From positions 1-64,000 of the forward strand of contig SUYQ01000008.1 of NCBI GenBank assembly GCA_015060325.1: 64,000 nucleotides of DNA. The letters run 5' to 3'. A program made the position numbers and the translations under genes. A model generated the notes under the pieces. That model did no database searches, was not told the origin of the DNA, and was given only the letters and a program-made list of their open reading frames with translations. The stretch is from Bacteroidales bacterium. GTDB lineage: Bacteria; Bacteroidota; Bacteroidia; Bacteroidales; UBA932. Of the stretch, positions 32,816-41,856 are shown one piece after another (the stretch's first letter is position 1; each line of letters opens with the position of its first letter).

Positions 32816-35800
32816 TTATTTTGTAAAATAGTCAGGAACCTCGAACATCATAGGCTCAAAATAATTACCCTGGCGATCCTTGAGCATCACGATCACTCTG
32901 TCAGGCACGACTCCCTTGTCGTTGACTCCTGTTCCATAAGGGTTCCTGATGGTAAGCGGAGAGCCGTCATTCACCAGCACTATCGGCTCGGCATTCTCAT
33001 AGTAAGGGAGATAAGCCTCCAGAAGAGCCTGAGCCCAGTCAGCCTTTTCCTGACCTGAGAGTCCGAAGGCATCAGCCCTTCTTTCATAAGGAGCCAGAGT
33101 GCAATGCTCGGCGATATGGTCGAGAGCTCTCTGATAGTTCACATCCTGTCCCAGTTCTTCATCCCAGTAGATGCAGTTGCCCTCGCCATGGCTGTCCGGT
33201 GCAAAATAAGTTGCAAATCCCAGAGACGGAAGTCCGTGAACATAATAGCTGTAGACATTCATCATCTGACCCTGTCTGAGTTCGCCGTCCTTGTAGTAGT
33301 CAGGCTCGTTGAGCGGCACTCCATTTTCCATAGGGGTACGTCCGTCATCATACTTGCGGCTTGCAAAATTCTCAATCTCAATCATTATCTGAGACATCTT
33401 CACCAGACCAGCATCCTCGAAATATGTGTCAGAAGCACACATCACATATGCTGTGTAATCCTGAGGGCATGAGAAATTGAAAGCATACTGAGCCATCAGT
33501 CCCTGAGAAGCTGCTGACTCGAACGATTCCTCGATCCAGTCGAGAACGATAGAACTCCTGGCAGTATTCCAAAGGTCTGATCCCTCAGTCCTTACCTCTC
33601 CAAGGTCTGCTGCAAGAGTAGTCACCTTCTTGTATGCACCCTTCGAGAAGAGCCCGGACTCATCCTGAGCAAGAACCATCATGATGTAATCCTCCTCAAG
33701 ACGAAGACCTGTAATCTTGATCTTGCCGTCAGCAGAGACATCACCGTTAGCCCTCATCACCCTTGCAATAGCCTCATCGTCAGGATTTATGGCCATGTAT
33801 TTCTCAGCATTTCCTCTGGTCTTTCCGCACTTGACCCAGAAAGGGTCATTGAGTGTACCGATCCAGTAGATATATCTTACAGGAGTTCCGCCTGAGACAG
33901 AAATCTCATACTCGATCTCATCAGAACCGATTTCCACGTTTGTATATGAGACTGTAAGGGAATTGAATTTCACCTTCTCAAGGGTCGCAGACACGCATGT
34001 TACCTTGCCATACTTTCCATCAGCATCTACTGCAACCGCATAAAGCCACATGGTACTCTCCGGGATAAGGCCGGAAACAGTCGCCACGGCTTCATCCGCC
34101 TTTACGATAGTGCAACTTTCAGACTCCTGAAGAAGTTCGAACTTATACTCGTCCATTCCCTCGGTTGCAGCAAGACGACCTCCTTCATCCTCAGTCAGAT
34201 ACGCGTAATAGATCATCTCCGCGCCTTCCGCTGACAGCGGGAATGTTATGGATGAAGATGTTACTTCAGCCTCTCCTGCAACAACATCGAGGCTACCTCC
34301 CTGAGCTATGGAAAGAGTTTTGAATTCCTTGTATATGATGTCATCCTCAGTATATTCAGTCTTTTCAGGATCGAAAGGCACAAACCAGGTAACATAAGCG
34401 GTTCCCGGAGTAAATTCCACACCTTCATTCGCCTCGACAGTAGGGAAAGCCGAGGCCTTTCCAGAATACGTCAGCGACTCGGTTACCGGATCCAGGATAC
34501 CGTTCTGAATGCTGTAGATTATATTTGTGAACAGGTCGTCTGTCTTGAGCGCGGTACCTGCCCACATCTTGTCCGTTCCTATAACCTCCACAACCACGTC
34601 GGCATCAAAAAGAGATGGAACCGGCTCGGAGATCGATGTCAGTATCGCACCGAAATCATATGTCACGAGCATATCCGGATCGATATAATACACAGACTCG
34701 GCATCCATGTCATACAATGCAGGAATGATGAAAAGGACATAACGTTTCTCAGGATTGAGTCCGGTACTGAGAATCTCGCCTACAAGAACATTGACTGCTT
34801 TCTCTGCAACAGCATATCCTTCCGGAACATCTCCTCCATGGACGAGCAGGTCTTCAATCTTGGCCAGAACCTCATCTTCATCATAATCCTCCTCAGCTAC
34901 CACGCCATATACATATTTAGTCACACCTGTATACGGCTCGACAGCAAGTCTGGTCGCCGATATATCAAGAGTCCTGAACGGATCGGCAGAAAGAGTCAGT
35001 TTGGTGATTGTAGCATCTCCACCCTCGACAATGGCCACAGCTTTCAGATCCCCCGAGGCAAACGCAGCTCCTGATGCAACAAGAGTCCTGGACGGAGCTG
35101 TGATGTCGAGATATGTATTTCCGCTCTGCTTATCCTCGCGCTCCACTACCTTCCATCCGGCCGGGGCGATAGGAGCATACTCGATCACTCCTTCCTTATC
35201 GATAAGGAAAGTCTGAGTCGTACCATATGGAACATAATAATCTGTCACCAGAGTCATCGAGCTGGCATTCTCTATTTTGAAAAGAACACCATTATAACCG
35301 TCTACTGACACGGTGACATCCAGACCTTCTCCAAAAGAGAAAGTCAATGCATAGACCTTTCCTGAAGCATCTGTATGCGGAGTGCAGGACTCAAATACCT
35401 GAACAATATCCTCAACATCATAACAGGTCTCATATTCGATTCCGTTGACCACAAGATAATATCTGCCGTCCTTGACAGTGACATCGACTTTCACAGACAC
35501 CGGTATATTCTTACCGTCAGCATCCAGCAGTACTTCAGCCTCACCGGTCGGACCGTAAACAGCCCAATATCTGGAGCCACCGATCTCGACATAAGTCATA
35601 AGAGAAGAGAAATCGGTCCCCTGAGGCAATGCCTTGAAGCTTGTCCCGTCTGAAAGAGTTATGAGATATGAGCCGTCTGCCTGCTTTTCGCACTTGGCGA
35701 CTGTAGACCCATCTTTCAGCAGAGTTGACATTGCATCAGCCTGCGCTGTGAGATCAGCCTCCAGTTTCGTAACTCTGTCATCCAACCCTTCCACAGCATC

Positions 35801-35896
35801 CCATAGCTCAGTGTCATCATAACACGAAGTAAAGACAGGAGCAGAAACCACAACGGCCAGCACGGCTCCTGCAATTCCTTTCATGATTCTTTTCAT
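32816..35896 (-). CDS. DUF4988/PL29 N-terminal-type surface lipoprotein (large)
   Basis: 1026 residues. The signal ends at FTSC, the lipobox Cys, followed by YDDTELWDAVEGLDDRVTKLEADL: an acidic export signal running into a coiled coil. The N-terminal DUF4988 pattern is clear (KCEKQADGSYLITLSDGTSF, EIGGSRYWAVYGPTGEAEVLLDADGKNIPV). Several FN3-like domains follow, and the last about 200 residues are a distinct domain rich in aromatic and acidic residues (DYTAYVMCASDTYFEDAGL, EHCTLAPYERRADAFGLSGQEKADWAQALLEAY). It is the first gene of the seven-gene cluster and has its own -7 box about 40 bases upstream. Confidence 0.82.
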   Translation of the reverse strand: MKRIMKGIAGAVLAVVVSAPVFTSCYDDTELWDAVEGLDDRVTKLEADLTAQADAMSTLLKDGSTVAKCEKQADGSYLITLSDGTSFKALPQGTDFSSLMTYVEIGGSRYWAVYGPTGEAEVLLDADGKNIPVSVKVDVTVKDGRYYLVVNGIEYETCYDVEDIVQVFESCTPHTDASGKVYALTFSFGEGLDVTVSVDGYNGVLFKIENASSMTLVTDYYVPYGTTQTFLIDKEGVIEYAPIAPAGWKVVEREDKQSGNTYLDITAPSRTLVASGAAFASGDLKAVAIVEGGDATITKLTLSADPFRTLDISATRLAVEPYTGVTKYVYGVVAEEDYDEDEVLAKIEDLLVHGGDVPEGYAVAEKAVNVLVGEILSTGLNPEKRYVLFIIPALYDMDAESVYYIDPDMLVTYDFGAILTSISEPVPSLFDADVVVEVIGTDKMWAGTALKTDDLFTNIIYSIQNGILDPVTESLTYSGKASAFPTVEANEGVEFTPGTAYVTWFVPFDPEKTEYTEDDIIYKEFKTLSIAQGGSLDVVAGEAEVTSSSITFPLSAEGAEMIYYAYLTEDEGGRLAATEGMDEYKFELLQESESCTIVKADEAVATVSGLIPESTMWLYAVAVDADGKYGKVTCVSATLEKVKFNSLTVSYTNVEIGSDEIEYEISVSGGTPVRYIYWIGTLNDPFWVKCGKTRGNAEKYMAINPDDEAIARVMRANGDVSADGKIKITGLRLEEDYIMMVLAQDESGLFSKGAYKKVTTLAADLGEVRTEGSDLWNTARSSIVLDWIEESFESAASQGLMAQYAFNFSCPQDYTAYVMCASDTYFEDAGLVKMSQIMIEIENFASRKYDDGRTPMENGVPLNEPDYYKDGELRQGQMMNVYSYYVHGLPSLGFATYFAPDSHGEGNCIYWDEELGQDVNYQRALDHIAEHCTLAPYERRADAFGLSGQEKADWAQALLEAYLPYYENAEPIVLVNDGSPLTIRNPYGTGVNDKGVVPDRVIVMLKDRQGNYFEPMMFEVPDYFTK

Positions 35897-35934
35897 AATT
35901 ATAGATTTTAGATTATTACAATCAGTTTAACCTT

Positions 35935-35942
35935 CAAAGATA
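35935..35942 (-). promoter_or_regulatory. -7 box (TATCTTTG) for the seven-gene lipoprotein/DUF6029/Omp28 cluster
   Basis: Read on the minus strand, TATCTTTG fits TAnnTTTG exactly, 38 bases before the ATG at 35896. Candidate -33 TTTG boxes occur nearby at spacings of 16 and 23 bases rather than 19-21, so only the -7 box is firm. Confidence 0.6.
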
Positions 35943-35966
35943 CAATAAATTATGAAAACAAAGCTC

Positions 35967-36001
35967 AAAAAAAGAGGCGGCCGGAATTTTTTCCGACCGC
36001 C
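35967..36001 (-). terminator. Terminator of the 36026-38428 lipoprotein gene
   Basis: On the minus strand GGCGGTCGGAA pairs with TTCCGGCCGCC (one mismatch) and is followed by CTCTTTTTTT. It separates this gene from the seven-gene cluster downstream. Confidence 0.85.
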
Positions 36002-36025
36002 CGATGATATATCGACTGAAATATG

Positions 36026-38428
36026 TTAGTCAAAAAGGTGCTCTACAACAAATTCAGCAGAAATCGCAGAAACGACGCCGTCAGTCACGTTGTAAGCAGC
36101 AACATAGTAGTCTTTCTTGTAATTACTCTTAGCAAAAGTAAGAACTGCCTGTCCGTCAACTACATCTGCCATCTGATATCCTGAGTAAGATGCCTTGTGA
36201 CCGTTCTTGCATACATTAAGAGGGAACTGTTCGTAGTAGTAATCAGAATGTGTAATGTTATAACCCATAACCTTTGTTGCTCCTGTCACTTTTACAGTAA
36301 CGGTATAGTTCTTTCCTTCAGCGTCAAGCACTGCAGAAACGAGTTCTACCTTGATGTTCTCATCGTAAGGGATTTCGAGGGTAGCAAAGTTTCCGGTTAC
36401 GATCTCGCCATACTTGCCGTCGGTTCCGATAGACACAGTAGCAAGGACATACTCATCGCCTGGATTTATGTAGTTCTTGTTTATCTGGCCGTTTTCGGTA
36501 AGCGGACTGTAGCAGTCCATGAAGAGGGCCTCCCTAACAGCTGCGTCAGACTCGAACTCAGCATATTCCTCTGGAGTATACCAGCAGTAGTATACGCTCT
36601 CAGTGCCTTCAGCCACCTCTACGTCAACATAAATTGCAGTGAACTCGCTTCTGTTGAGCTTAAGGGTTGCAGCATATTCTCCGCCAGCCTGGAGCTCGTT
36701 GGTCTTTGCATCGATAACGAATGGGAGGAAGTGATCCTCGTAGTCAAATGCGGAGAAGTCGTATACATAATAGTCATACTCAGGCATTGAGTTAGCCTCA
36801 TCGTAGATTGCGAGATGATCGAATACAGGCATTACCCAGATCTTGTAGTTCTCGCCGAATGCGAGCTGCTGACCAAGGATTTCGCTGAGCTTGAACTCTG
36901 CCGGAACATCCTCTACATTTACAACCATTCCGAGAGCTTCGGCTGCGCCGTAGCTCTTGAATCCGTTCCAAGGGCCACCCATAGGAGCATTCATGTAGTC
37001 ATCGAATGACATAGGGTTCCACTCGCTGTTATATGAGCTTTCAGCAACTGCGTTGATGATGAACTTGGAAGCGCCGGCAACCTCTGCTGTGAGAGTGATG
37101 TCGCTGTGAGTCACCTCCTTTACAGCCACATTCCACTTGATGTTCACATAATCAGTGTAGACCATATCCTCGATGACAGCCTTTCCTTCGCCGTCAGCAG
37201 GAGCCACCCATACCACATAGTTTGCTCCGTCAGGAAGGTCTACATAGTTCATCATGAAGTATGCGTCAGCAACTGTAGTCTTCACGATATCTGTCTCATA
37301 CTCACCTTCTACATAGATACCCTGCTCTGCAATGTTATATGCTGAAGGGAAGATGATGTCGTCCCAGCTAGGAGCAGACCATGTATCGTTATAAACCTGA
37401 ACATAAGCCTCAGGATCATCGTGGAAGAGTGATGGAGTAGCAAGACCGAGGATGAAGTCAGAGAATCCGAATGAAGTCTCGCCCCACATATTGGTTGACT
37501 CGCCATAGTATGAGTTCTCGACTGTCACATTACCGTTGATGTCTACTGAGAGAGTAAGACCAGGGCCAGCCTTTACATCTACCTTAGCGACCTTGCAAGC
37601 TCCAGTCAGAGTTGTAGCGTGGAGGAGCACCTGACCTTCAGTCTCGGCAGCGCCGATCTCGACAGCCTTCTTTGTAGGAGCTGTCACAACGAGAGCGCCG
37701 TCAACGATATTTGCCTTCCAGCCGTCTGGCTTAGCCATCACATAGCACTCAGTAACAGCCTCCTGGTTGATCTGAACAGTCTTCTGACCCTCATAGCGGA
37801 GGAAGAAGTCTGCACGAGCGATTCCAAGGATAGAGTTGTCTTCTGCATACTTCGCAAGAACGATCTTGGTGCCGTTTACAGTGATCTCTACATAATCCTC
37901 ACCTTCAACGAAGTCAGTCATGATGGCTGCGTTCTCTGCAAGTGCCTGAACACCGGTACCGATCCAATCACCACCGTTTACGCTGTACTGGAGCTCCTTG
38001 GTATCAGCATTGATCTGGAACTCGATGCTGTACTCAGGATGTCCTACAGGCACACCAGTATGACCTTCCTGACCGTTTACAGCCCAATACTTTACGCCAC
38101 CTTCCTCGACGATAGTCACAAGGCCAGTGTTCTCAACATTCTCAAGCGGCTTTGAAAGTTCCACCTTTGAGCCGTCAGCAAGAGTAAGGACAACCTTACC
38201 ATCAACCTGCTCGACTGCTACGACAGCAATCTTTGCTGATGCAGCTGCGATGAGATCCTCCAGACTCTTTACGTCTGCATTGAGATCCTTCTCAAGTTGG
38301 TCTACACGCTGAGTCAGAGCGTCGAGGTCATTCTGGAGACCGTCGATGCTATCCTCGAGCTTACCGCATGAAGACATTGTGAGGAGGCCGAGAGCCACCG
38401 CGCAAATAGCTAAAAATGTCTTTTTCAT
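36026..38428 (-). CDS. DUF4988/PL29 N-terminal-type surface lipoprotein (monocistronic end)
   Basis: 800 residues. The signal MKKTFLAICAVALGLLTMSS precedes the lipobox Cys, followed by GKLEDSIDGLQNDLDALTQRVDQLEKDL, a coiled coil with heptads, and then ADGSKVELSKP and EEGGVKYWAVNGQEGHTGVPVGHPEYSI, the DUF4988 pattern. The rest consists of FN3-like and other beta domains. The Tyr, Asn and Trp content is high, as expected of a glycan-contacting surface protein. Upstream on the same strand is a DUF6029 gene, separated by a palindromic repeat. Downstream is a strong terminator. Confidence 0.8.
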   Translation of the reverse strand: MKKTFLAICAVALGLLTMSSCGKLEDSIDGLQNDLDALTQRVDQLEKDLNADVKSLEDLIAAASAKIAVVAVEQVDGKVVLTLADGSKVELSKPLENVENTGLVTIVEEGGVKYWAVNGQEGHTGVPVGHPEYSIEFQINADTKELQYSVNGGDWIGTGVQALAENAAIMTDFVEGEDYVEITVNGTKIVLAKYAEDNSILGIARADFFLRYEGQKTVQINQEAVTECYVMAKPDGWKANIVDGALVVTAPTKKAVEIGAAETEGQVLLHATTLTGACKVAKVDVKAGPGLTLSVDINGNVTVENSYYGESTNMWGETSFGFSDFILGLATPSLFHDDPEAYVQVYNDTWSAPSWDDIIFPSAYNIAEQGIYVEGEYETDIVKTTVADAYFMMNYVDLPDGANYVVWVAPADGEGKAVIEDMVYTDYVNIKWNVAVKEVTHSDITLTAEVAGASKFIINAVAESSYNSEWNPMSFDDYMNAPMGGPWNGFKSYGAAEALGMVVNVEDVPAEFKLSEILGQQLAFGENYKIWVMPVFDHLAIYDEANSMPEYDYYVYDFSAFDYEDHFLPFVIDAKTNELQAGGEYAATLKLNRSEFTAIYVDVEVAEGTESVYYCWYTPEEYAEFESDAAVREALFMDCYSPLTENGQINKNYINPGDEYVLATVSIGTDGKYGEIVTGNFATLEIPYDENIKVELVSAVLDAEGKNYTVTVKVTGATKVMGYNITHSDYYYEQFPLNVCKNGHKASYSGYQMADVVDGQAVLTFAKSNYKKDYYVAAYNVTDGVVSAISAEFVVEHLFD

Positions 38429-38485
38429 AATAATAAGATTTAGTTAATAATAAAATGTATGTGTAATCTATATTACTTTTCTCTA

Positions 38486-38520
38486 TTGAGATCCCTCGAC
38501 TCCGCTCAGGATGACAGGAC
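38486..38520. repeat. ATCCCTCGACTCCGCTCAGGATGACAGG repeat between a DUF6029 gene and a DUF4988 gene
   Basis: One unit of the CTCGAC...ATGACA repeat family lies directly after the DUF6029 stop codon, in an otherwise AT-rich gap. Confidence 0.8.
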
Positions 38521-38521
38521 G

Positions 38522-40198
38522 TCAGAACGAAGCTGTCAGCGTCAGATTGGCACCGGTGTATGCCGGTATTTCGCGACATACTCCACCGGAGCATATGAAT
38601 CCGGCCCTGTAACGGCCGTAACCGGCAGCCACTCTTATCTTGCTGTACACCAAACTTATCCCGGCATTGTAATAATGGAGCCCGCTGTCGCCGTGATTGA
38701 ACATATCGCTCGCAAACACACTCCAATGCGGAGCAAAGCTCACTTCCAGCAACGCTGCCATCCAGTCCTTCTGGTAATCATTTGACGCAAGATACTGAAG
38801 TTCCAGTCTTGTGGAAAGCTTAGGAGTCCACTTATACAGAAGGTCTGCAACTATGACATGAGACATACCTACATACACTTCCTCGTCAGCAAAGTTCTTC
38901 TCTTCCTTGTTGTAGTCCTGCAAGGTATAAAGGAGAGTGGTCTTGAACTTCTTTGTCCACTGTTTCTCGACATCAAACGTAAAATCAAGGAACAATGGCT
39001 CACCACCCTTCACTCCACCTGTCTCATTCAACGAATAATATGCAGAGAAGTTCGCATGAACCTTCATTCCCCTCTTACCTCCGATCTTAGTACCTCTGCG
39101 GAAATTATAGAATGCATCCAGCTGGCCACCTATCTCACCCGCACGGAGCTTGTTCGTTCCGGTCTCAGGATTATAAGGATTAAGCGTAGTCAGCATATAT
39201 GTGTGCTGAGCCGTCATGGCAGGACAATATGAGATGATGTTGGCAGACGGCGCATACATGAGGTTGGACGTATAGATCTGCTGGGTCATGCGATGGAGCC
39301 TGCGTCCTGTAAACGACACTCCCAGTCCTCGGGAATTGTATCCGAGTTCGACGAGCTGCGCATTCCCTCTTTCTGCACCAAAGAATGCATTTATCAGCTG
39401 CTTCCCTGCATCAACATGTTCCGCTTTCGCATAGAAGCCATTGACTTCGACATCGGCCCTTGCAGACCATCCTACATTGTTCGGACGGCATCCCATATTG
39501 ATCAGGTTATCCGAAAGGGCCTCGTGCTTGTTGATCACCGATCCCTCGACAGAGAAGGAAACATTGTTCCATCCGGCAAGTTCAGATATCGAAACACTCA
39601 GATCCGCTCCGGCGACATTCACCTTGGAAGCCAGTCCCAACCCGAAGAAACCTCCTTCGCTGTCTGTCATAAGGCCATACTCGGAAAGCTTTCCAAGTCT
39701 TGGAATACCCCAGAAGGCACGGGCAGAGATCTTTCCATCCCAATCATAGGTTGCTCTTGCTCCAAGCATCGCGTTGTTCAGGCCCAATGTCCTGTCTTCC
39801 CAGCTTCTGAAAAGGAGTCCGCTGCCGAACTGCTCGTAGAAGGTACCGGCTGTAACCGAATAGGAATCATCCCTCCAGGATACATACAGGTTACTGATGG
39901 ACATCCTGTTTTCCGGGAAAGGGTATCCTACCATGGACGGGAAATATCCCTCAAGCTGAGTACCGGCCGACAGACGTCCCTTGAAGTAGTCTATCTTGAG
40001 GTAATTATTGGTTGCATAGAATCCATCCTCCTTCATCTGGATAAGTTCCGAAGGAGTGAAACCGTTTGCCTGATCCTCAACATAAAAATGGTGATTGGAC
40101 TCCAGACTGGCAGAGATCCTGCCCCAATCCTTCTTCTGTGCAGAAGCAGGCATGAGGACAAGAGCAAGGACGTATATGATCAGAAACAGTTTTTTCAT
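38522..40198 (-). CDS. DUF6029 family outer-membrane protein (paralogue B)
   Basis: 558 residues with signal peptide ending ALVLMPASA. It aligns with paralogue A throughout: RISASLESNHHFYVEDQ, ATNNYLKIDYFKGRLSAGTQLEGY, SVTAGTFYEQFGSGLLFRSWEDRTLGLNNA, and a C-terminus with CSGGVCREIPAYTGANL then LTASF. Strand pattern and final Phe indicate an outer-membrane barrel. Both Cys of the CSGGVC segment are kept although other Cys positions differ between the two copies. The gene lies nine bases after a TlpA-type thioredoxin gene, so the pair is co-transcribed. Function is unknown. Confidence 0.85.
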   Translation of the reverse strand: MKKLFLIIYVLALVLMPASAQKKDWGRISASLESNHHFYVEDQANGFTPSELIQMKEDGFYATNNYLKIDYFKGRLSAGTQLEGYFPSMVGYPFPENRMSISNLYVSWRDDSYSVTAGTFYEQFGSGLLFRSWEDRTLGLNNAMLGARATYDWDGKISARAFWGIPRLGKLSEYGLMTDSEGGFFGLGLASKVNVAGADLSVSISELAGWNNVSFSVEGSVINKHEALSDNLINMGCRPNNVGWSARADVEVNGFYAKAEHVDAGKQLINAFFGAERGNAQLVELGYNSRGLGVSFTGRRLHRMTQQIYTSNLMYAPSANIISYCPAMTAQHTYMLTTLNPYNPETGTNKLRAGEIGGQLDAFYNFRRGTKIGGKRGMKVHANFSAYYSLNETGGVKGGEPLFLDFTFDVEKQWTKKFKTTLLYTLQDYNKEEKNFADEEVYVGMSHVIVADLLYKWTPKLSTRLELQYLASNDYQKDWMAALLEVSFAPHWSVFASDMFNHGDSGLHYYNAGISLVYSKIRVAAGYGRYRAGFICSGGVCREIPAYTGANLTLTASF

Positions 40199-40207
40199 AG
40201 ACTAAGT

Positions 40208-40690
40208 CTATTTGCACTTCTTCACGGCTTCGAACACTTCAAGTTCACCACCCGGAACATAGGATGTGTGGGAATATACTATATTGCCTTTGGCATCAAA
40301 CACAAAGACATGAGGAACGACAGACACGTTCATGGCTCTCATGAAGTCCTGGTTCTTATCGAAAAGAAGGGTAAAATCTTCTCCCCATCCTCTTCCCTCA
40401 GCAAACGACTTTGCCTTTGCAAGCAGACGGCTGTCATCAGTCGATACCGCAACTACACGGAAATCAGCCTCTTCCATCCAGTCAGGAAGCGCATCATAGA
40501 TAGCATCCAGCTCACGGATACACGGTTTGCAGATGGTAGACCAGAACGAAACGATTGTAGGGACTCCCTCCGAGAGAATTTCCTTTGTATCTACTGCTTC
40601 ACCCTTAGCATCCTCTACTGTAACTGAAGGAACCTGTGCAAAAGCGGCTGTCGAAATCAGAAGAGCGACAGTCAATAGAAATGTTCTCAT
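40208..40690 (-). CDS. TlpA-like periplasmic thioredoxin-fold protein
   Basis: 160 residues with a cleavable signal peptide (MRTFLLTVALLISTAAFA). The thioredoxin fold has the redox motif in TIVSFWSTICKPCIRELDAIY (about residue 53) and the cis-Pro loop in NVSVVPHVFVFDAKG. TlpA-type proteins keep periplasmic thiols reduced or move disulfides to specific partners. The gene starts an operon with a DUF6029 barrel, which suggests a dedicated redox partner. It has a good promoter (TTG-N19-TACTTTTG) with a leader of about 65 bases. Confidence 0.9.
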   Translation of the reverse strand: MRTFLLTVALLISTAAFAQVPSVTVEDAKGEAVDTKEILSEGVPTIVSFWSTICKPCIRELDAIYDALPDWMEEADFRVVAVSTDDSRLLAKAKSFAEGRGWGEDFTLLFDKNQDFMRAMNVSVVPHVFVFDAKGNIVYSHTSYVPGGELEVFEAVKKCK

Positions 40691-40755
40691 AACTTAACTT
40701 ATAAATATTGACATTGAGCACCATAGCCCTTGCGGGCATAATGCCTTTAAGTTGA

Positions 40756-40785
40756 CAAAAGTAATAATAAATTTCGTTTTGACAA
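40756..40785 (-). promoter_or_regulatory. Promoter of the tlpA-like/DUF6029 operon
   Basis: On the minus strand TTG at 40785-40783 is followed after 19 bases by TACTTTTG at 40763-40756, which matches the phylum consensus. The start codon is 66 bases downstream, and a small GCCC-GCAA-GGGC hairpin (about 40727-40738) lies in the leader. Confidence 0.72.
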
Positions 40786-40813
40786 TAAAATTCCGTGAGT
40801 GCCTGCAAAAAAC

Positions 40814-41647
40814 TCACGACTGAGAACCTGTTGCAAGAGCCTTATAAAGTTTAATGGTGCGCAACGCCTCAGCCACATCATGAACACGAAGGATATCTGT
40901 TCCATTCTGTAAGGCTACCATATGAATGGCCTGAGTGGCAGGAAGAGATTCTTCAGGCGTTATATTCAAATACTTATAAACCATGCTTTTGCGGGACACG
41001 CCCACCAAAAGCGGTGCAGGCGTTCCGTCTGAGCGGGTCACGCTCTTGAATTCACGGAGCCCAGCCAGCAGGTTATAATTTTGTTCGATTGTCTTTGCAA
41101 ACCCGAAACCGGGGTCGAGAATCCAGTCCGAAATCCCGTTTTCATCTGCTTTTTCTGCAAAATCTCTGAAATAGTCAAGGACCTCGGAAACAACATCCTT
41201 ATAATCCGTAAGCGACTGCATGGTCCGGGGATTGCCCCTCATATGCATCGCAACATATGGCAGTTTCAGCTCGCCGACAGTTGAAAGCATGGCCGGATCA
41301 GCCTCCCCGGCAGATATGTCATTGACGATGAACCTGTCGAGAATGTCATAGGCCATGCGTACGACTGACGAGAAATATGTATCGATGGAAACCTGAACAT
41401 AGGGGAATCGTTCCCTTAGAGCCCGAAGTACCGGCTCAAGCCTTCGCCATTCCTCTTCTTCACCGACCGGAGCAGAGCCTGGGCGTGTAGAACACGCACC
41501 GATATCGATGATGTCTGCACCCTCGGCTACCATGCATGCGACACGGCCCAGCGCGGCTTCGACATCAGCGCACCTGCTTTCAGCAAAGTACGAGTCATCC
41601 GTAAGGTTGACTATGCCCATTATCGATATTTTACGGTCTGTGTTCAT
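40814..41647 (-). CDS. folP: Dihydropteroate synthase
   Basis: 277 residues. FolP joins 6-hydroxymethyl-dihydropterin pyrophosphate to para-aminobenzoate in folate synthesis. Family blocks are all present: SIMGIVNLTDDSYFAESR (N-terminal pterin loop), DIGACSTRPGSAPVGEEEEWRR, VSIDTYFSSVV, IVNDISAG, MHMRGNP, WILDPGFGFAKT, and LLVGVSRKSMVYK. Length fits the family. A TAnnTTTG-like box (minus strand, 41662-41655) lies only eight bases before the ATG, so the mRNA may be nearly leaderless. A palindromic repeat block occupies the upstream region. Confidence 0.96.
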   Translation of the reverse strand: MNTDRKISIMGIVNLTDDSYFAESRCADVEAALGRVACMVAEGADIIDIGACSTRPGSAPVGEEEEWRRLEPVLRALRERFPYVQVSIDTYFSSVVRMAYDILDRFIVNDISAGEADPAMLSTVGELKLPYVAMHMRGNPRTMQSLTDYKDVVSEVLDYFRDFAEKADENGISDWILDPGFGFAKTIEQNYNLLAGLREFKSVTRSDGTPAPLLVGVSRKSMVYKYLNITPEESLPATQAIHMVALQNGTDILRVHDVAEALRTIKLYKALATGSQS

Positions 41648-41677
41648 TTCGGGGCAAAATTAGTAATTTTTAGATTT

Positions 41678-41820
41678 CTTTCGCTACGCTCAAGCGACTT
41701 TGTCGATGGCTCCACACTCTTCGTTCGGTCGAAATGACAAGACGGGCGACTCTTCGTTCGGCCGAAATGATGCCAACATGTCATTTCGACCGAGGCCCTT
41801 GGCCGAGTGGAGAAATCTTT
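41678..41820. repeat. Block of GAAATGACA-type palindromic repeats between folP and tmk
   Basis: One head (ATTTCTTTCGCTACGCTCAA), a TTCGTTCGGTCGAAATGACA unit, a second TTCGTTCGGCCGAAATGATG unit and an inverted copy (TGTCATTTCGACCGAGGCCC, then TTGGCCGAGTGGAGAAATC) together make one large imperfect palindrome. It fills the divergent promoter region of folP and tmk. Confidence 0.85.
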
Positions 41821-41824
41821 TTAC

Positions 41825-41832
41825 TATATTTG
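41825..41832 (+). promoter_or_regulatory. -7 box (TATATTTG) for tmk
   Basis: TATATTTG matches TAnnTTTG, 24 bases before the tmk ATG. The expected -33 position falls within the adjoining palindromic repeat, so the repeat forms part of the promoter. Confidence 0.65.
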
Positions 41833-41856
41833 TAAGTTGATTCAAATAATGACAAT

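Noticed and set aside
39293..40627. Plus-strand open frame of 444 codons
   Set aside because: It runs antisense across the DUF6029 and TlpA genes, both of which have strong family signatures and a good promoter on the minus strand.
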